A DNA stretch of 64,000 nt from Galerina marginata (lineage: Eukaryota > Basidiomycota > Agaricomycetes > Agaricales > Galerinaceae): the NCBI GenBank assembly GCA_023014335.1, contig JAECYW010000003.1:1116001-1180000 (forward strand), given 5' to 3'. Below are positions 45,405 to 57,309 of the stretch, one piece after another (positions within the stretch are counted from its first letter, which is position 1; each line of letters begins with the position of its first letter). A program made the position numbers and the translations under genes. The notes below the pieces were generated by a model, which worked only from the letters and a program-made list of their open reading frames with translations, had not been told where the DNA came from and made no database searches.

Positions 45405-47031
45405 CTAGACGTAATCGTAGCAGAGGTAACCACCAGTGGTACTGAGTACATCTCCAACAGTCACGGGGCCATGCAGACCATTGGAAGGGAGGCTGCTGGT
45501 CAACTGTCAAAATCAAAAGAAATTAGTCAATGAACGACCACCAGATAGACCAAGCGCACGAACATCGAGGTCTGGAGGTCCCCCAGCGGGGTATTTATCG
45601 AAATCCTCGGTGTTGGCCATATGCTCAACGGAACCGCCACTGAACACATTTTTGTTCGCGGGGTGTGCGTTCTGCCAGTCATACCAGATCTTGTCGATCA
45701 TCTACGAGAGGGAGAGTGAGGACGATTCCGAGGCTCAGAGGGGGGACTTACCCCGTGGTGTAAATAGAATAGGGGATCTAGAAAATTTCTTAGTTGAATT
45801 TTCGCTCTCTACGGAAGGTTAGAAGGTATTGACTGACCATTGGGCGAGTAACCAACGGATTTGTGGCATTGACCTTCAGGGGCATCAGACGGGCACTCTC
45901 CAGCAAGATCGCTACGAACGAGCGTGAGCGAGTATAGGGGGAATAGTAGTGTTGGACGAACGACTCACCCTCCGACCATGCTGTGAACACTAGAATGCAT
46001 TCCCTAGGTATTATAGCCAGACAGTAAGTTTGAGAGTGATGAACTCGGAAAGGGCCAGCACCAACCGGCAGTGCCCCTATTTCTTTCTGAAAGCCTCGGT
46101 AATCACCAACATAGCTATTGACCACCCTCATAACCTCAGCTCGAGTGAAAGTTTCATTCACCATCCGCGTAGGAATGATGTGAAAACCCATCGACGTATT
46201 CAGCCATGGCCGGAGTCTGAAGTGACGACGCAGATTGTGAGGAACTGGATAAGCAAGCTTGAACCCAGCGAACGCTCCGTCCTCAACCTGCATGTCGGCG
46301 TCTGGATTGCCCCAGCCACCAAGCCCGCTTTTGGGATCCGAATTGTTCCAGAAGAGGGAATTTTCGAGGTCAGGAGCGTCTGGTAAAAGGCCGGGTTAGA
46401 TGGTACAGGGGTAGGTGAGTAAATATAAACCTAGAGTCCAGTCCCAGTAAGACATCACTCCTTTGTAGCCGCAATGTGTCCTTATGGCGTTTTCCAGCGT
46501 CCGTAGATGATGACGATGCCATGGGAAGAATAGGCCTGTCCCATGAATCTGCAATGTTGAATTAAATGTTGATTAAATGACTGAACGAGAGAAATTGGAA
46601 TTCAAACCTACGATTTCAATAAGATCGTTATGCACAAATGTTAAATCTGCGCAGAGTCTCAATTAGACCAAAGAACGACAGAGCATTGGATTAATAGTAG
46701 ATACAAGCCATCGAAAAATGACGAATTCGGATTCAGGCGGGGTTGAGCTGCCCTAAACTGAGTCTCGTGAACGGAGGTGTTATGAGGCATGTTCGCCAGA
46801 CACTGGCCATGATGTGAGATAAGACTTGGTGTAACACAAGGTGAAGACAATCACCTTAATCGCACCGATCCACTCTGTGCGTTCAGCCACGGATAGCGTA
46901 CGCCACTCTCTTCTCACTGCTGGATTCAAACAGTTGTTGGTGTAACCCTGCGTTGCAGGCGGCGCCAGAGGGCTTAGGAATGGGACCATGGAGGCTAGGG
47001 AGGCGACGACATTGACGAAGGACGCCCACAT
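45405..47031 (-). CDS. Secreted tyrosinase (type 3 copper)
   Basis: Minus strand from 47031 to the stop at 45405-45407, about nine exons. The N-terminus MWASFVNVVASLASMVPFL is a signal peptide. CuA site: LTFVHNDLIEI|HGTGLFFPWHRHH, giving three His across an intron. SYWDWTL follows. CuB: GMHSSVHSMVGG provides two His and DPLFYLHHG the third. The C-terminus GPVTVGDVLSTTGGYLCYDYV is short, so the protein (roughly 390 residues) lacks the long propeptide of the classical mushroom tyrosinases. It belongs to the secreted short class. Expected chemistry: o-hydroxylation of phenols and/or oxidation of catechols to quinones outside the cell. In this setting it might oxidise a phenolic cluster product, or act in lignin-phenol chemistry (inference). 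Confidence 0.86.
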
Positions 47032-48008
47032 TCTGGTTTGGATGAAAGATAGACCTGCGTGTCCTGGGAAGAGGTGCGTTTCTTATTCGCATCAGAGGCT
47101 TCGTGATTCGTAAAAACCCAACCCCAAATCGGAATTTTGACGAAATGAAAGCCCCGATTTTTCTTGGATTTTTCCCTGTCCATTTGGGTGGGATTTTGGA
47201 CCAGAAAGCTTTTTCGGTGGAGTCATAATTCATTAATCATTATGAAGATCGATATCCGTGACGAGACAAGATGAATGTTGATGGAAGGAAGGAAGGAAGT
47301 ATGATACTGACGTGCAGGGAGAATTGGTGGCACACGACGCGCTGTGTCACAAAGGTGTAACGAGCACCCCTTTTCTTTCAAACCACCATCACCGCCAGAA
47401 CTGTTCTTGGAATGTATTCTACATGACAGCAACCGACAAAAAAAGCCAGCCCTGCGCGCTGCGATACTTGTCCAGTCCGAGGCCACCATTCAATATTCGT
47501 CTTCAACTTGGCCCGACTCATGGAACGCAAATTACCATTACGACGGGTCGAGCGAAAATGAAACGGTTTAGAATAAAGAGAAGATATAGGACGGATAGAA
47601 CACGCAGAATGGCGCGTTTGCTGCGTGCTCTTCAGGCTTGATCCTCACCTATTCCCGATTGGTCGGGTCGTCATACTTTAATGGGTTCTATCTTGCCTCC
47701 TCAAAATTCCACTACGCCGTTGACAGCCACCACGAAATGGCGTTCTCCTGCTCAAGTTGCCGGTAGAGATGTCCGATTTTAACAAGTATCGGATACTCTA
47801 GTTTCCTCAAAAGGAACTTGTTGCTCTCGTCAAGGAGTTCTGGTGAAATTTATCGTCAATTTTGGTACTGAATTACCTGTCGCGATAAGCCCTTCTCGCT
47901 TTAAGTAATGTCATCCCCGCCAAACGTCCTCGAAAAGTCCCATTAAACCACTCAGGGTCAAGAGAGTTCTTCGGCCTTGTGTTTCTGCCTTCTCAATCTC
48001 AGACTACA
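47032..48008. other. Divergent intergenic region with (GGAA)n
   Basis: 977 bp between the tyrosinase (minus) and the FunK1 kinase (plus). It has a short GGAA repeat at 47283-47299. Frames on either strand (47223-47489, 47312-47641) show no recognisable domain. Confidence 0.5.
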
Positions 48009-50106
48009 ATGTCCGAATACCATTCCTATCCTCGTCCTCACGGTCGAACCTCAACTCCTCTACAGAATCACCCCCAGACCATCGTAACTCCTTTTGAGAA
48101 CAAACCTGCCTCGTATGGAACCCAGACATATACCAATCAAAACGGGTGGTACGTCCGGGAACGCCAGAATGGAACGGCTGTCTTCCAGGAACCAGAGCTC
48201 GAAAGCAAAATATTCGTCGACGAAGTTATTCAGCGCGCTATTGGAAAGTCCCTGGCCGAGCTTTTCGCATATTTCAGTCATGCACACAATCGCCTCAATC
48301 TCCCTGACGGCGAGGCGAACCGGGAAGCTCAGTGGGCAGGGTTTTTCAACAATATCGCCGAAAAAGTCGAGACTGTCACCGGCAGGCCTCCCATGCGACT
48401 TTGGACGGCTCCGTATTCCATCTCGCCAGTGAAAGAACCAGAGACCGATGTCCGTAGGAAACCTGACCTTGGGCTCCTTTCCCTCGCTCTCCCTGTGTGG
48501 AATGGCAGGACATTTTGCGGAAACGCCCGTTGGTCCATGTTCGATAGTGCGGGAGAAGAGAAAAAGGACCCTGACGCTCGTAGGCACACCGGCGATGATT
48601 CGTTGGACTCAGTGTGTAAATTTGGCTGCATTATCTCTTCTACTAACTCACGCATGATTATAGAAAATTATGGACCGCGCGTACTTTATGTACGGAAACC
48701 AGCCCAACCGCCGCTTCATCCTCAACGTTTCGATCTCGGGTAGCTTCATTCGGCTCACCCAATACAACAGAGCGCGTACCGTCCATGGCGATTACTTTGA
48801 CACCCGTGACCTTCCCCGCCTCCTACGCCTCGTCGTTGGCCTCATGTTCTGTGAGCCCGCAGATATTGGCTACGATACGACAATCCCCATTCAGGGAATC
48901 AACGAGATTGGAGATTTTATTTTCCACGTCATGGCAGGTGGGCAGGAGTATCGCATCCTTGAATGTCTATTCATCACCGACTGCATCCGTGGAAGAGGAA
49001 CGGTCGTATGGAAGGCGACGCTTGCGAGTAATGCAAACCCAGAGGACCAGTCCAAATGGGTGGTGATAAAGGATACCTGGGCCGAGACGTCTCGCTCTCA
49101 TGACGAAGAATCTTTCCTCAAGAAGGCTCGTGCAGCGGGGATTGAAGATATACCTGACCTTATCTCTACGGAAAACGTGCTATTCAAGGACCAGGATGAC
49201 ACAACAGATCGCCATTACACACACAGCAGCCACGTCGCGGAAGTCACAGAGGTGAAGCCCGACATTCGAATTCACCGACGATATGTATCGCGGCTGTGCG
49301 GTATTCCCATCACTGAATTTCAGTCGAAAGAAGAGTTGTTCAAAGTCTTGATTGATCTAATCCAGAGTAAGTGGAATTTCGACGACTATCGTGCTTTTTT
49401 TCTACTAAATGACCTACTTTAGTCCACAAACAGCTCGTCGACGCAAGACTACTCCATCGTGATATCAAAATCAAGAATTTGATGATGCAGAAAGAAGCGG
49501 GAGGACTACGCAAGGGTTTCCTTATAGACTTTGATTTTGTGGTGAAAATAGCAGACTCTGGGCAGCCAACGTCGAGCATTACTCCACCTCCGGTTCGCTT
49601 TTCTGCTCATTTCGCGAACCTCGCGATGCTGATTTCACCATTAGCGAACCATACCCGAGATGTCTCTTGATGTACTACAAGGCGGCAAGCCACACTCACC
49701 TAGCGACGATCTGGAGTCGTTCTTCTACGTCCTTCTGTTGATTTGTCTGCAATACGATGGACCTGGTCGCGAACGGGACTGGGATATCCATCAATCTGCA
49801 GTGGCCGGCTGGCTCGAAGGTAGCGAAGGCTCGATAATCTGGGGCAGAAAGGCGCGCCATATGTTGAACAAAGACATATTCGAGACGGAGGTCCTGGCCC
49901 TTCTGCCTCTGTACTTCAAGGAATTGGGCCCTTTTTTCGAGGAAGTGCGCTATGAGATCTTCCACATCTCGCGAGCAAAAAATGCGGCTCCCTTTTCTCA
50001 TGAAAGCCTGATTTCTATGCTCAGAAACCGGATGGCCAAAGGCTTTGAGGAACTCAAGAATGAAGCCATAGGGAACCACCATAAGTACTCGAGAGTACAT
50101 CAATAG
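48009..50106 (+). CDS. FunK1-type protein kinase
   Basis: Plus strand. The frame opens at 47979, but MSEYHSYPRPHG at 48009 is a plausible start. An N-terminal helical region (FVDEVIQRAIGKSLAELF) is followed, after an intron at about 48614-48664, by MYGNQPNRRFILNVSISGS and KWVVIKDTWAE. Catalytic core: LLHRDIKIKNLMM (HRD loop) and GFLIDFDFV, in which the usual DFG is DFD. After an intron ending at about 49640 comes the activation-segment TIPEMSLDVLQGG, then SPSDDLESFFYVLL, the hallmark of the fungal FunK1 family. The gene ends at 50106. FunK1 kinases are greatly expanded in mushrooms and their substrates are mostly unknown. A role in the cluster is not implied by sequence. Confidence 0.83.
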
Positions 50107-50762
50107 AATCAGATCTAGAGATTAAATAGATGCCATCAGTGGCTGTGCCCCCTCATGTCGACCTCGCAGTCACGCAAACCGTTGCCAGCTCGTCCTTGCC
50201 AGACTGTGTGCCTGCTCAACGCGCCTCTGAGCCTTGCCAGACACTCGATATGGCTCCAATGTTGAAGTAAATTGACTGCAGAAGCTCAGTAGTACCCAGG
50301 TACTCGTCAGCACTGGGCAGCCTCACAACCATGACATCCATTTCACATGAACGTCGCTGCCAGTGGAATTGGCTTTATTGCCCTCAATTGAAGTCAATTC
50401 CTTAAATACGACCACTTATCTTTTCGAGGTCGACTATTTACTCTAGAAGGTGCGCTTGATACTGCATTGTAAACTGAAAGCTCCAAAAAGGCTTCGTCAT
50501 TCGAACTTTCATGTTCTTTCCAATTCTGCTTTCCTTCTTTTTCCTGTCCTCGGAACGGTTCAACACAATTGCATAAGGGCGAACTTCTTGGCACTTGCTC
50601 TCAGGTTAATCACCCGCTGGCAGGACGGACGCCACACCTTTCCCCATCAGGCAGAAACGCTTGTTCAATTTTAAGCTGGCGAGATACACGGTCGGTTATC
50701 ATGAAGCCACATATTTTGGGAACTGCTGCAATTCCTATAAGAACCCCCCTGCCAGCTCTGAC
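50107..50762. other. Intergenic, promoter of first tandem P450
   Basis: No gene seen. The last 250 bp resemble 54430-54765 (TTTCATGTTCTT/TCTCATGTTCTT, GCTTGTTCAAT, GAGATACACGG), i.e. the promoter of the paralogous P450. Confidence 0.5.
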
Positions 50763-53016
50763 ATGGCCCCGTTTGGCTTCGTGATAACATGGACACTAAC
50801 GCCAAATTGGTTGGATCTGTTCGTTATTCTCGCCACCTTCGTCTTCGTGGTGGTTATACGCGAGAGGAAAACGCGGTTGGGACGAACCTATCCTCCTGGC
50901 CCGCGGAAGCTCCCTTTGCTTGGGAACCTGCTGGATCTTCCGAGCAGCTTTGAGTGGGAGACGTACGCGCGATGGAGTAAGAAATACAGTGAGTCTCGTT
51001 GGATTATCGAATCCTTTTTCCTGATTGCTCAATCTTGGATGGATAGATTCAGATGTCATCCACCTAACTGCAGCTGGGAACGACCTTATTATAATCAACT
51101 CGTTCAAAGCCGCCATCGACCTCCTCGAAAAGAGATCCTCTATTTACTCCAGCAGGTGAGCTCATCCGCCCTGCAACTGCACGTTGTATTGATTTTTGTC
51201 TGTAAAAAAGACCTCGGTTCACGATGGTCACCGAATTGTGAGTCTGCCCAACCTCGACACGCACAAAAATTCTCAATAATTCGAAGGATGGGCTGGGAGT
51301 GGTTCATACCCGGCATGCCATACGGCGAACCCTGGAGAGAGCGTCGGCGCGCGTTCGCAAAATACTTTCACGCCGGCAATACCACCGTCTACCAACCCAC
51401 GCAACTGGAGTTCGTGCGCAAGATGCTGCCCCGCCTCCTCGCCAATCCCGCAGACTTTCTCGGCATAACGCAGCAGTAAGCAAATACTTTGCTCATTCTC
51501 CAATCCCATCGTCATCGAAAAACCTTATATTTAGCGCCGTCGGTGGCATGGCCCTCTCCCTAACGTACGGCCTCCCCATCAAACCCACCAACGACCCCTT
51601 CGTCCGCCTCTCTCAACGCGCCGTCAAGTCCCTCACAGAGGCTGGCGTGCCAGGCGCTTTCCTCGTCGACGTCCTCCCTTTCCTGAAGTACGTCCCCGCA
51701 TGGCTCCCTGGCGCTGGGTTTCAGAGGAAGGCGAGAGAGTGGAGAAGGTTGCAAGAGGAGTTCCGGGAGGTGCCGTATGAGGGGACTGTGAGGGATATGG
51801 TGGGTTCTTTTTTGGTGTATCTTTTTTTGTTTGGCTTTTTGAGTTGCTGATTTGAGGTTGGTTGTGATTTTTGTCTTTTGTAGGCGGCGGGTGTTGCCAA
51901 GCCGAGTTTTACCTCGACTTCACTGCTGGAATTGGACGAGAGCGGGGACGAGGGGCATCAGCGGGATATCATTCGGGACACAGCAGCCGTCGTCTTCGCT
52001 GGCAAGTCCTCCCCAGATTCTCGAGCCTATCCTGACTAACCTCATTTGCCTTTCCTCTAAAGGCGGCGCCGATACAAGCGTAGCAGGCTTACACACATTC
52101 TTCCTCGCGATGCTATGCTTCCCGCAAACACAGGTAAAAGCCCAACAAGAGCTTGACCGCGTGCTAAAGGGACGGCTGCCTGACTTTGGGGACGAGAAGG
52201 ATTTGCCGTATGTCGGCGCGCTGGTTAAAGAGGTTCTTCGGTACGTTATTTGTATTCCTTTTACTGCAATATTGAATATCCATATTTAACTCTACTCTAG
52301 GTGGCAGCCCATCCTGCCCATCTTAATTCCGCATTGTACGACCGAAGAGGACGTGTATAACGGGTATCACATACCGAAAGGCGCTCTGGTTGTCGCCAAC
52401 GCGTGGTACGCCCCTTCTCATCCTCCCTGTTCGGAGAGGACTTTTTTTCACGAGCACACTATCACCACCATAGGGCGATGCTGCACGACGAGCACATGTA
52501 CCCCGACCCATCTACCTTCAACCCCGACCGCTTCCTCGCGAAAGACGGGCAGATGGACGAGGGGGTGCGTGATCCTTCGTTGATGGCGTTCGGGTTTGGT
52601 CGGAGGTCAGTTGGCTCTAACTTTGACTCTTACACGTTCTTCATATCAACCCAAAGCTGACGCCTTATAATTACACCCTATGCAGACTCTGTCCCGGGAT
52701 CCACGTCGGCCAATCAATGCTCTGGCTAGCGGTGGCCAGCATCCTTTCGACCTTTGACATCTCCCAGGCGGTGAATGAAGATGGAAAGCTTGTTGAGCCT
52801 GAGGTTGCGTATCATTCTGCGCTGGTCTGGTGCGTCGTAGTTTGGCTAGTAATTGGGAGTTTCCTCCTTTCTCTCTTTTATCTTCTTTTATTTCATTTTT
52901 TGGACGCGGTGTTGATGATTTTGCTTTGTAGCCATCCTAAGGCGTTCAAGTGTACGCTTAAGCCGCGTTCTAAAGAAGCAGAGAGACTCATTAGGTCTGC
53001 GGGGGATGCGTGTTGA
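50763..53016 (+). CDS. Cytochrome P450, tandem array member 1
   Basis: From ATG 50763 (MAPFGFVITWTL, membrane anchor with DLFVILATFVFVVVI) to TGA 53014-53016. YPPGPRKLPLLGNLLDLP; FTMVTEL then [21 protein letters not shown] (C-helix); LSLTYGLPI; AGVPGAFLVDVLPFLKYVP; I-helix GGADTSVAGLH; KEVLRW (ExxR); NPDRFLAKDGQ; AFGFGRR|LCPGIH (haem Cys). Ends LKPRSKEAERLIRSAGDAC. About thirteen short introns in the same places as its array neighbours. Microsomal NADPH-P450-reductase-dependent monooxygenase. Family resembles fungal O-methylsterigmatocystin oxidoreductase-like P450s. Paired by sequence with 54766-57089. No break seen. Confidence 0.88.
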
Positions 53017-53173
53017 ACTATTGAATGCCTGGCGGTCGAGTTGTTGGGCTTTGCTGACGGCGGACAGTGAGAAGATGCTTGTTTTTCTTTACGATTGAAG
53101 ACGTCCCAGGCCAGTCACTCACTTCACTGGCAGCTGTTCATGACTGCCAATGCTCAAGCGTATATTATAAAAA

Positions 53174-53191
53174 TTCTTATAATTATAAGAA
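53174..53191. promoter_or_regulatory. 18-bp perfect palindrome with nearby CCAAT boxes
   Basis: TTCTTATAATTATAAGAA is self-complementary. It lies 53 bp upstream of the P450 fragment's ATG and is followed by two CCAAT words (GACCAATC, ACCAATC). The same promoter upstream of 57310 keeps the right half (TAATTATAAGAA) and one CCAAT. Could be a regulator binding site or a chance AT-rich palindrome. Confidence 0.45.
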
Positions 53192-53243
53192 CAACTTGAC
53201 CAATCACCAATCAAGCTTCAAGCCTGGTTCTCCCTCTTCCGCA

Positions 53244-53576
53244 ATGCTGCCTGCGCCTAATTGGCTAGACCAATTTTCCTCCCTGACTGCTTCTCTCTCT
53301 ATATATATATGAGAAGTGGCAAACACTCTGCATATCCTCCTGGGCCGAGGAAACTCCCCGTGCTCGGAACCGTGGTCGACCTGTCGAGTAGCTTTGAGTG
53401 GGAAACGTACGCGCTGTGGGGAAAGGAGTACAGTGGGTTTTTCGCGCATTTTTGCTCCGTTCTACTAGTTCACGGTTTTTCTGTTTCTTTTCTTTTTTGT
53501 CAATGAGTAGACTCCGAGTTTATCTACTTGAGTGTACCCCGCAATGAATTCGTCGTGCTCCGGTCGTCTATTTTTG
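53244..53576 (+). pseudogene. 5' fragment of a P450, truncated by the RING block
   Basis: Corresponds to the first two exons of the P450 at 57310. It begins MLPAPNWLDQF, hits TGA near 53310, then continues in another frame as KHSAYPPGPRKLPVLG..SSFEWETYALWGKEY and, after an intron, DSEFIYLSVPRNEFVVL. An internal deletion then joins GTGCTC directly to CGGTCGTCTATTT, and about 10 bp later the RING-gene upstream sequence begins. All catalytic regions are missing. Confidence 0.85.
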
Positions 53577-53678
53577 GGTGATACTATCAATTATAGACAT
53601 TAGACAAGTACCCACAGCATTGTAGGTCTGATAACACCATAGCCGATCACTCATTCCCTTCACCCATCCACATCACAA

Positions 53679-54225
53679 ATGCCCTCCGCATGTTGTCCGA
53701 TCTGCTTTGATTCCTTCTCTCTCAACACTAACAAGCCCGAAATTGTTATCTACCCATGCGGTAAGCGGATTTAGTCACGGGCGCTTAACAAGGCTGAGGC
53801 TCCCCATGCCAATGCTATACGAACTCCATCTCCCAGGTCATGGATGCTGCACCCAGTGTTCCGATGCGCTTTTGTCAGAAGAAAGCCCCAAGTGCCCATC
53901 CTGCAGAGCTACGCTCAGTAGAAAGGACGGCCATTCAGTCTATTTGGAATTCGTCGACTCCGAGTCCTCAGACACCTCAGATCGGCAGAGGGATTCAGAC
54001 GAAATCGAGCCTGAGGTTCTAAGGACAGAACTTGAGAGAAGCAACCGTGATCGAGACCGTTGGGAGAACTGGGCTGAATACCTGCAAACTAAGGTCGATC
54101 GGTTGGCTTTGTCGCTGGAAGAGGCGGAGAGTAATACCAATGAGCTCATTCGTGTTGCTGAGGCGAGGGAAATTGAGCTCAAGGAGCTCCGTGAAATATC
54201 GCTTTATTTGGCGAGTGTGGGCTAG
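53679..54225 (+). CDS. Small RING-finger protein, paralog
   Basis: Two exons, 53679-53760 and 53837-54225, giving 156 residues. The C3HC4 RING matches the 10-kb gene: CPIC, CGHGCCTQC, CPSC. The C-terminal half is an acidic/basic coiled coil (RTELERSNRDRDRWENW, then EELRE/IELKELREISLYL). The upstream region from about 53580 (CAATTATAGACAT.., TAACACCA.AGCC) also matches that of the 10-kb gene, so gene and promoter were copied together. The insertion lies inside the P450 array and coincides with loss of a P450 3' part. Intact frame. Confidence 0.82.
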
Positions 54226-54765
54226 TGCTGGCACATGGCCAAGAGGCCCGGGGCGAGTCTCCAAATCGGACTTTGTGGTGTTCCAAAGTAATCCTCACTT
54301 TTTAAGAACTTGAGTTACTTATAGTATCATCGAGTAGTACATAGTACTAGAAGGACAAAGCGACATCTAACATAACAATAACTCAAGTCCTTCAAGTCGC
54401 GGAGCCGGTGGACGCCTTCTTTCAGGTGGATCAAAGGTGGATAGCTCCTCCGATGAAGGTTAGAGAAGCTGCGCAACAAACAGAGCACTGGCGGTTGCAA
54501 TTGGGAGAGCAGCGCAATCAATTGCTGACATCGCGCCGTTCCGGGTCATCCGTCGTGAACGTTCACCTTCATTCCGACTCTCATGTTCTTCACGTCGCCA
54601 ATCCTCGCCACTCATGCGCTTGGTCACAAGGACGGCGGCTACCCACGCTTGTTCAATCTCGACATGAGATACACGGCGTGTCATGTATCATAAAGCTGTC
54701 ATCGATAGCTATCCTGAAACCACCTTGTCACCGCCAACACCAGTTAGCAAGCATTTGACTTCGGA
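54226..54765. other. Intergenic, promoter of array member 2
   Basis: 540 bp without a supported gene. The right part is homologous to the promoter of array member 1 (see 50107-50762). Confidence 0.5.
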
Positions 54766-57089
54766 ATGGCGCCGACGCCGAAATGGTTGGATCTGTTCGT
54801 TCTACTCGCCACCGTCGTCTTCGTGGGGGTTATACGGGAGAGGAAGAGGCGGTTGGCCCTGCCTTATCCTCCTGGCCCGCGAAAGCTCCCTTTGCTTGGG
54901 AACCTGCTGGATCTTCCGAGCAGCTTTGAGTGGGAGACGTACACGCGATGGGGGAAGGAGTACAGTGAGTCTTGCTCGATTACCAGATCCTTTTCTGCTT
55001 GCTCAATTTCGGATGGATAGATTCGGATGTTATCCACCTAACTGCAGCTGGGAACGACCTTATTATAATCAACTCCTTCAAAGCCGCCATCGACCTCCTC
55101 GAAAAGAGATCCTCTATCTACTCCAGCAGGTGAGCTCATCTGTCCTGCAACTGCACGTTGTATTGATTTTTGTTATGTAAAACAGACCTCGGTTTACGAT
55201 GGTCACCGAATTGTGAGTCCGCCTGAGCCTCGACACGCACAAAGGCTCTTAATATTTCGAAGGATGGGCTGGGAATGGTTCATACCCGGCATGCCATACG
55301 GCGAACCCTGGAGAGAGCGTCGGCGCGCGTTCGCGAAATACTTCCACGCAGGCAACACCACCGTTTACCAATCCACGCAAATGGAGTTCGTACGCAAGAT
55401 GCTGCCCAGCCTCCTCAACAACCCCGCAGACTTTCTCGGCATAACACAGCAGTAAGTGCTTACATGCTCTCTCCGCTCCTCCTTCAAACCCATCCTCATC
55501 AAAAAACCCCATAACCAGCGCCATCGGTGGCATTGCGCTCTCCCTGGCCTACGGCCTCCCCATCAAATCCTCCAACGACCCCTTCGTCAGCCTCTCCCAA
55601 CGCGCCGTCAAGTCCCTCGCAGAGGCAGGGGTGCCAGGCGCTTTCTTCGTCGACATCATCCCTTTTCTGAAGTACGTCCCCGCATGGCTCCCTGGCGCCG
55701 GTTTTCAGAGGAAGGCGAGGGAGTGGAAGAGGTTGCAGGTGGAGATGCGGGAGGTGCCGTATGAGGGGACTGTAAAAGATATGGTGCGTTCTTTTTGGTG
55801 TGCTCTGTTTTATTTTTATTTTGCTTGTTTGGGCGCTGATTCGGAGCTGGTTGGGTTCTTTCTTTTTCTTTTTCTTTCTATTGTAGGCTGCAGGTGTTGC
55901 CAAGCCGAGTTTTACATCGACTTCGCTGCAGACATTGGACGAAAGCGGGGACGAGAAGCATCGGCGGGATGTCATCCGGGACACAGCAGCCATCATCTTC
56001 GCTGGTACGTTCTCCCATGCCTACCCCAATCCCCAAACCTATCCTAATGAACTCTGTCTGCTTCCCTCTAAAGCTGGTGCCGACACGAGCGTAGCGGGTC
56101 TACACACATTCTTCCTCGCCATGCTATGCTTCCCGCACACCCAAGCAAAAGCCCAACAAGAGCTCGATCGCGTGCTGAAAGGCCGGCTGCCCGAGTTTGG
56201 GGACGAGAAGGATTTACCGTATGTCGACGCACTGGTTAAGGAGGTGCTTCGGTGCGTTTATTGTATTGTATTGTATTTGGTTTGCTGTAATGTTGACCAT
56301 CCTTTTCTTTGAACTCTGCTCTGCTCTACTCTAGGTGGCAGCCCATCCTGCCTATTGGGATCCCACATTGTACGACCGAGGAGGACGTGTATAATGGGTA
56401 CCGTATACCGAAAGGCGCTCTGGTCGTTGCTAACGCGTGGTACGCCCCTTCTCATTCTCCCATTCGAATTCAAAGAGAGCTTTTTTCACTACCATACATA
56501 GGGCGATGCTGCACGACGAACACATGTACCCCAACCCGTCTACCTTCAACCCCGACCGCTTCCTCGCGAAAGACGGGCAGCTGGACGAGGGGGTGCGGGA
56601 TCCTTCGTTGATGGCGTTCGGGTTTGGGCGGAGGTCAGTTGATCCTCTTCCCGTTTGTTCTTCGCTTTCCCCCTCCTCTGATTCTGACTTGGACTCTTAC
56701 ACTTTCTCCGTGTCAACCTAAAACTGACGCCTTGTAATCACACGCTACTCTATGCAGACTCTGCCCCGGAATCCACGTCGGTCAATCGATGCTCTGGCTA
56801 GCGGTGGCTAGCATCCTTTCGACCTTTGACATCTCCCAGGCGGTAGATGAGCATGGGAGGCTTGTTGAGCCTGAGGTTGCGTATCATTCTGCGCTGATCT
56901 GGTGCGTCGTGCTTGTGGCTAGCTATTGGGAGTTTCCTCCTTTTTCTCTTTTCTCTTCTTTTATTTTATTTTTTGGACGCGGTGTTGATGAATTTGCTTT
57001 GTAGTCATCCTAAGGCATTCAAGTGTACGCTTAAGCCGCGTTCTAAGGACGCAGAGAGACTTATTAGGTCTGCTGGGGATGCGTATTGA
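54766..57089 (+). CDS. Cytochrome P450, tandem array member 2
   Basis: From ATG 54766 (MAPTPKWLDLFVLLATVVFVGVI) to TGA 57087-57089. Very close to member 1 in sequence and intron positions: [48 protein letters not shown]-helix AGADTSVAGLH, KEVLRW, NPDRFLAKDGQ, FGFGRR|LCPGIHV, end LIRSAGDAY. All P450 hallmarks are intact. The pair probably arose by the segmental duplication described separately and may act on the same or related substrates. Some intron sequences have drifted and vary in length, while exon boundaries are the same. Confidence 0.88.
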
Positions 57090-57309
57090 ATTGTTGATAG
57101 AGCTAAGCGGTCGAGTTGTTGGGCTTTGCTTGACGGCGGACAGTGAGAAGACGCTTGTTCTTTTCAACGGCTGAGGACTTCCCAGGCTAGTCACTGGCAG
57201 CTGATCATGACTGCCAATACTCAGGTGTATATTATAAGCAATCTCGTAATTATAAGAACAGCTTGACCAATCGAGCTTCAAGTCTGGTTCGCCCTCTTCT
57301 GAATCCGCG

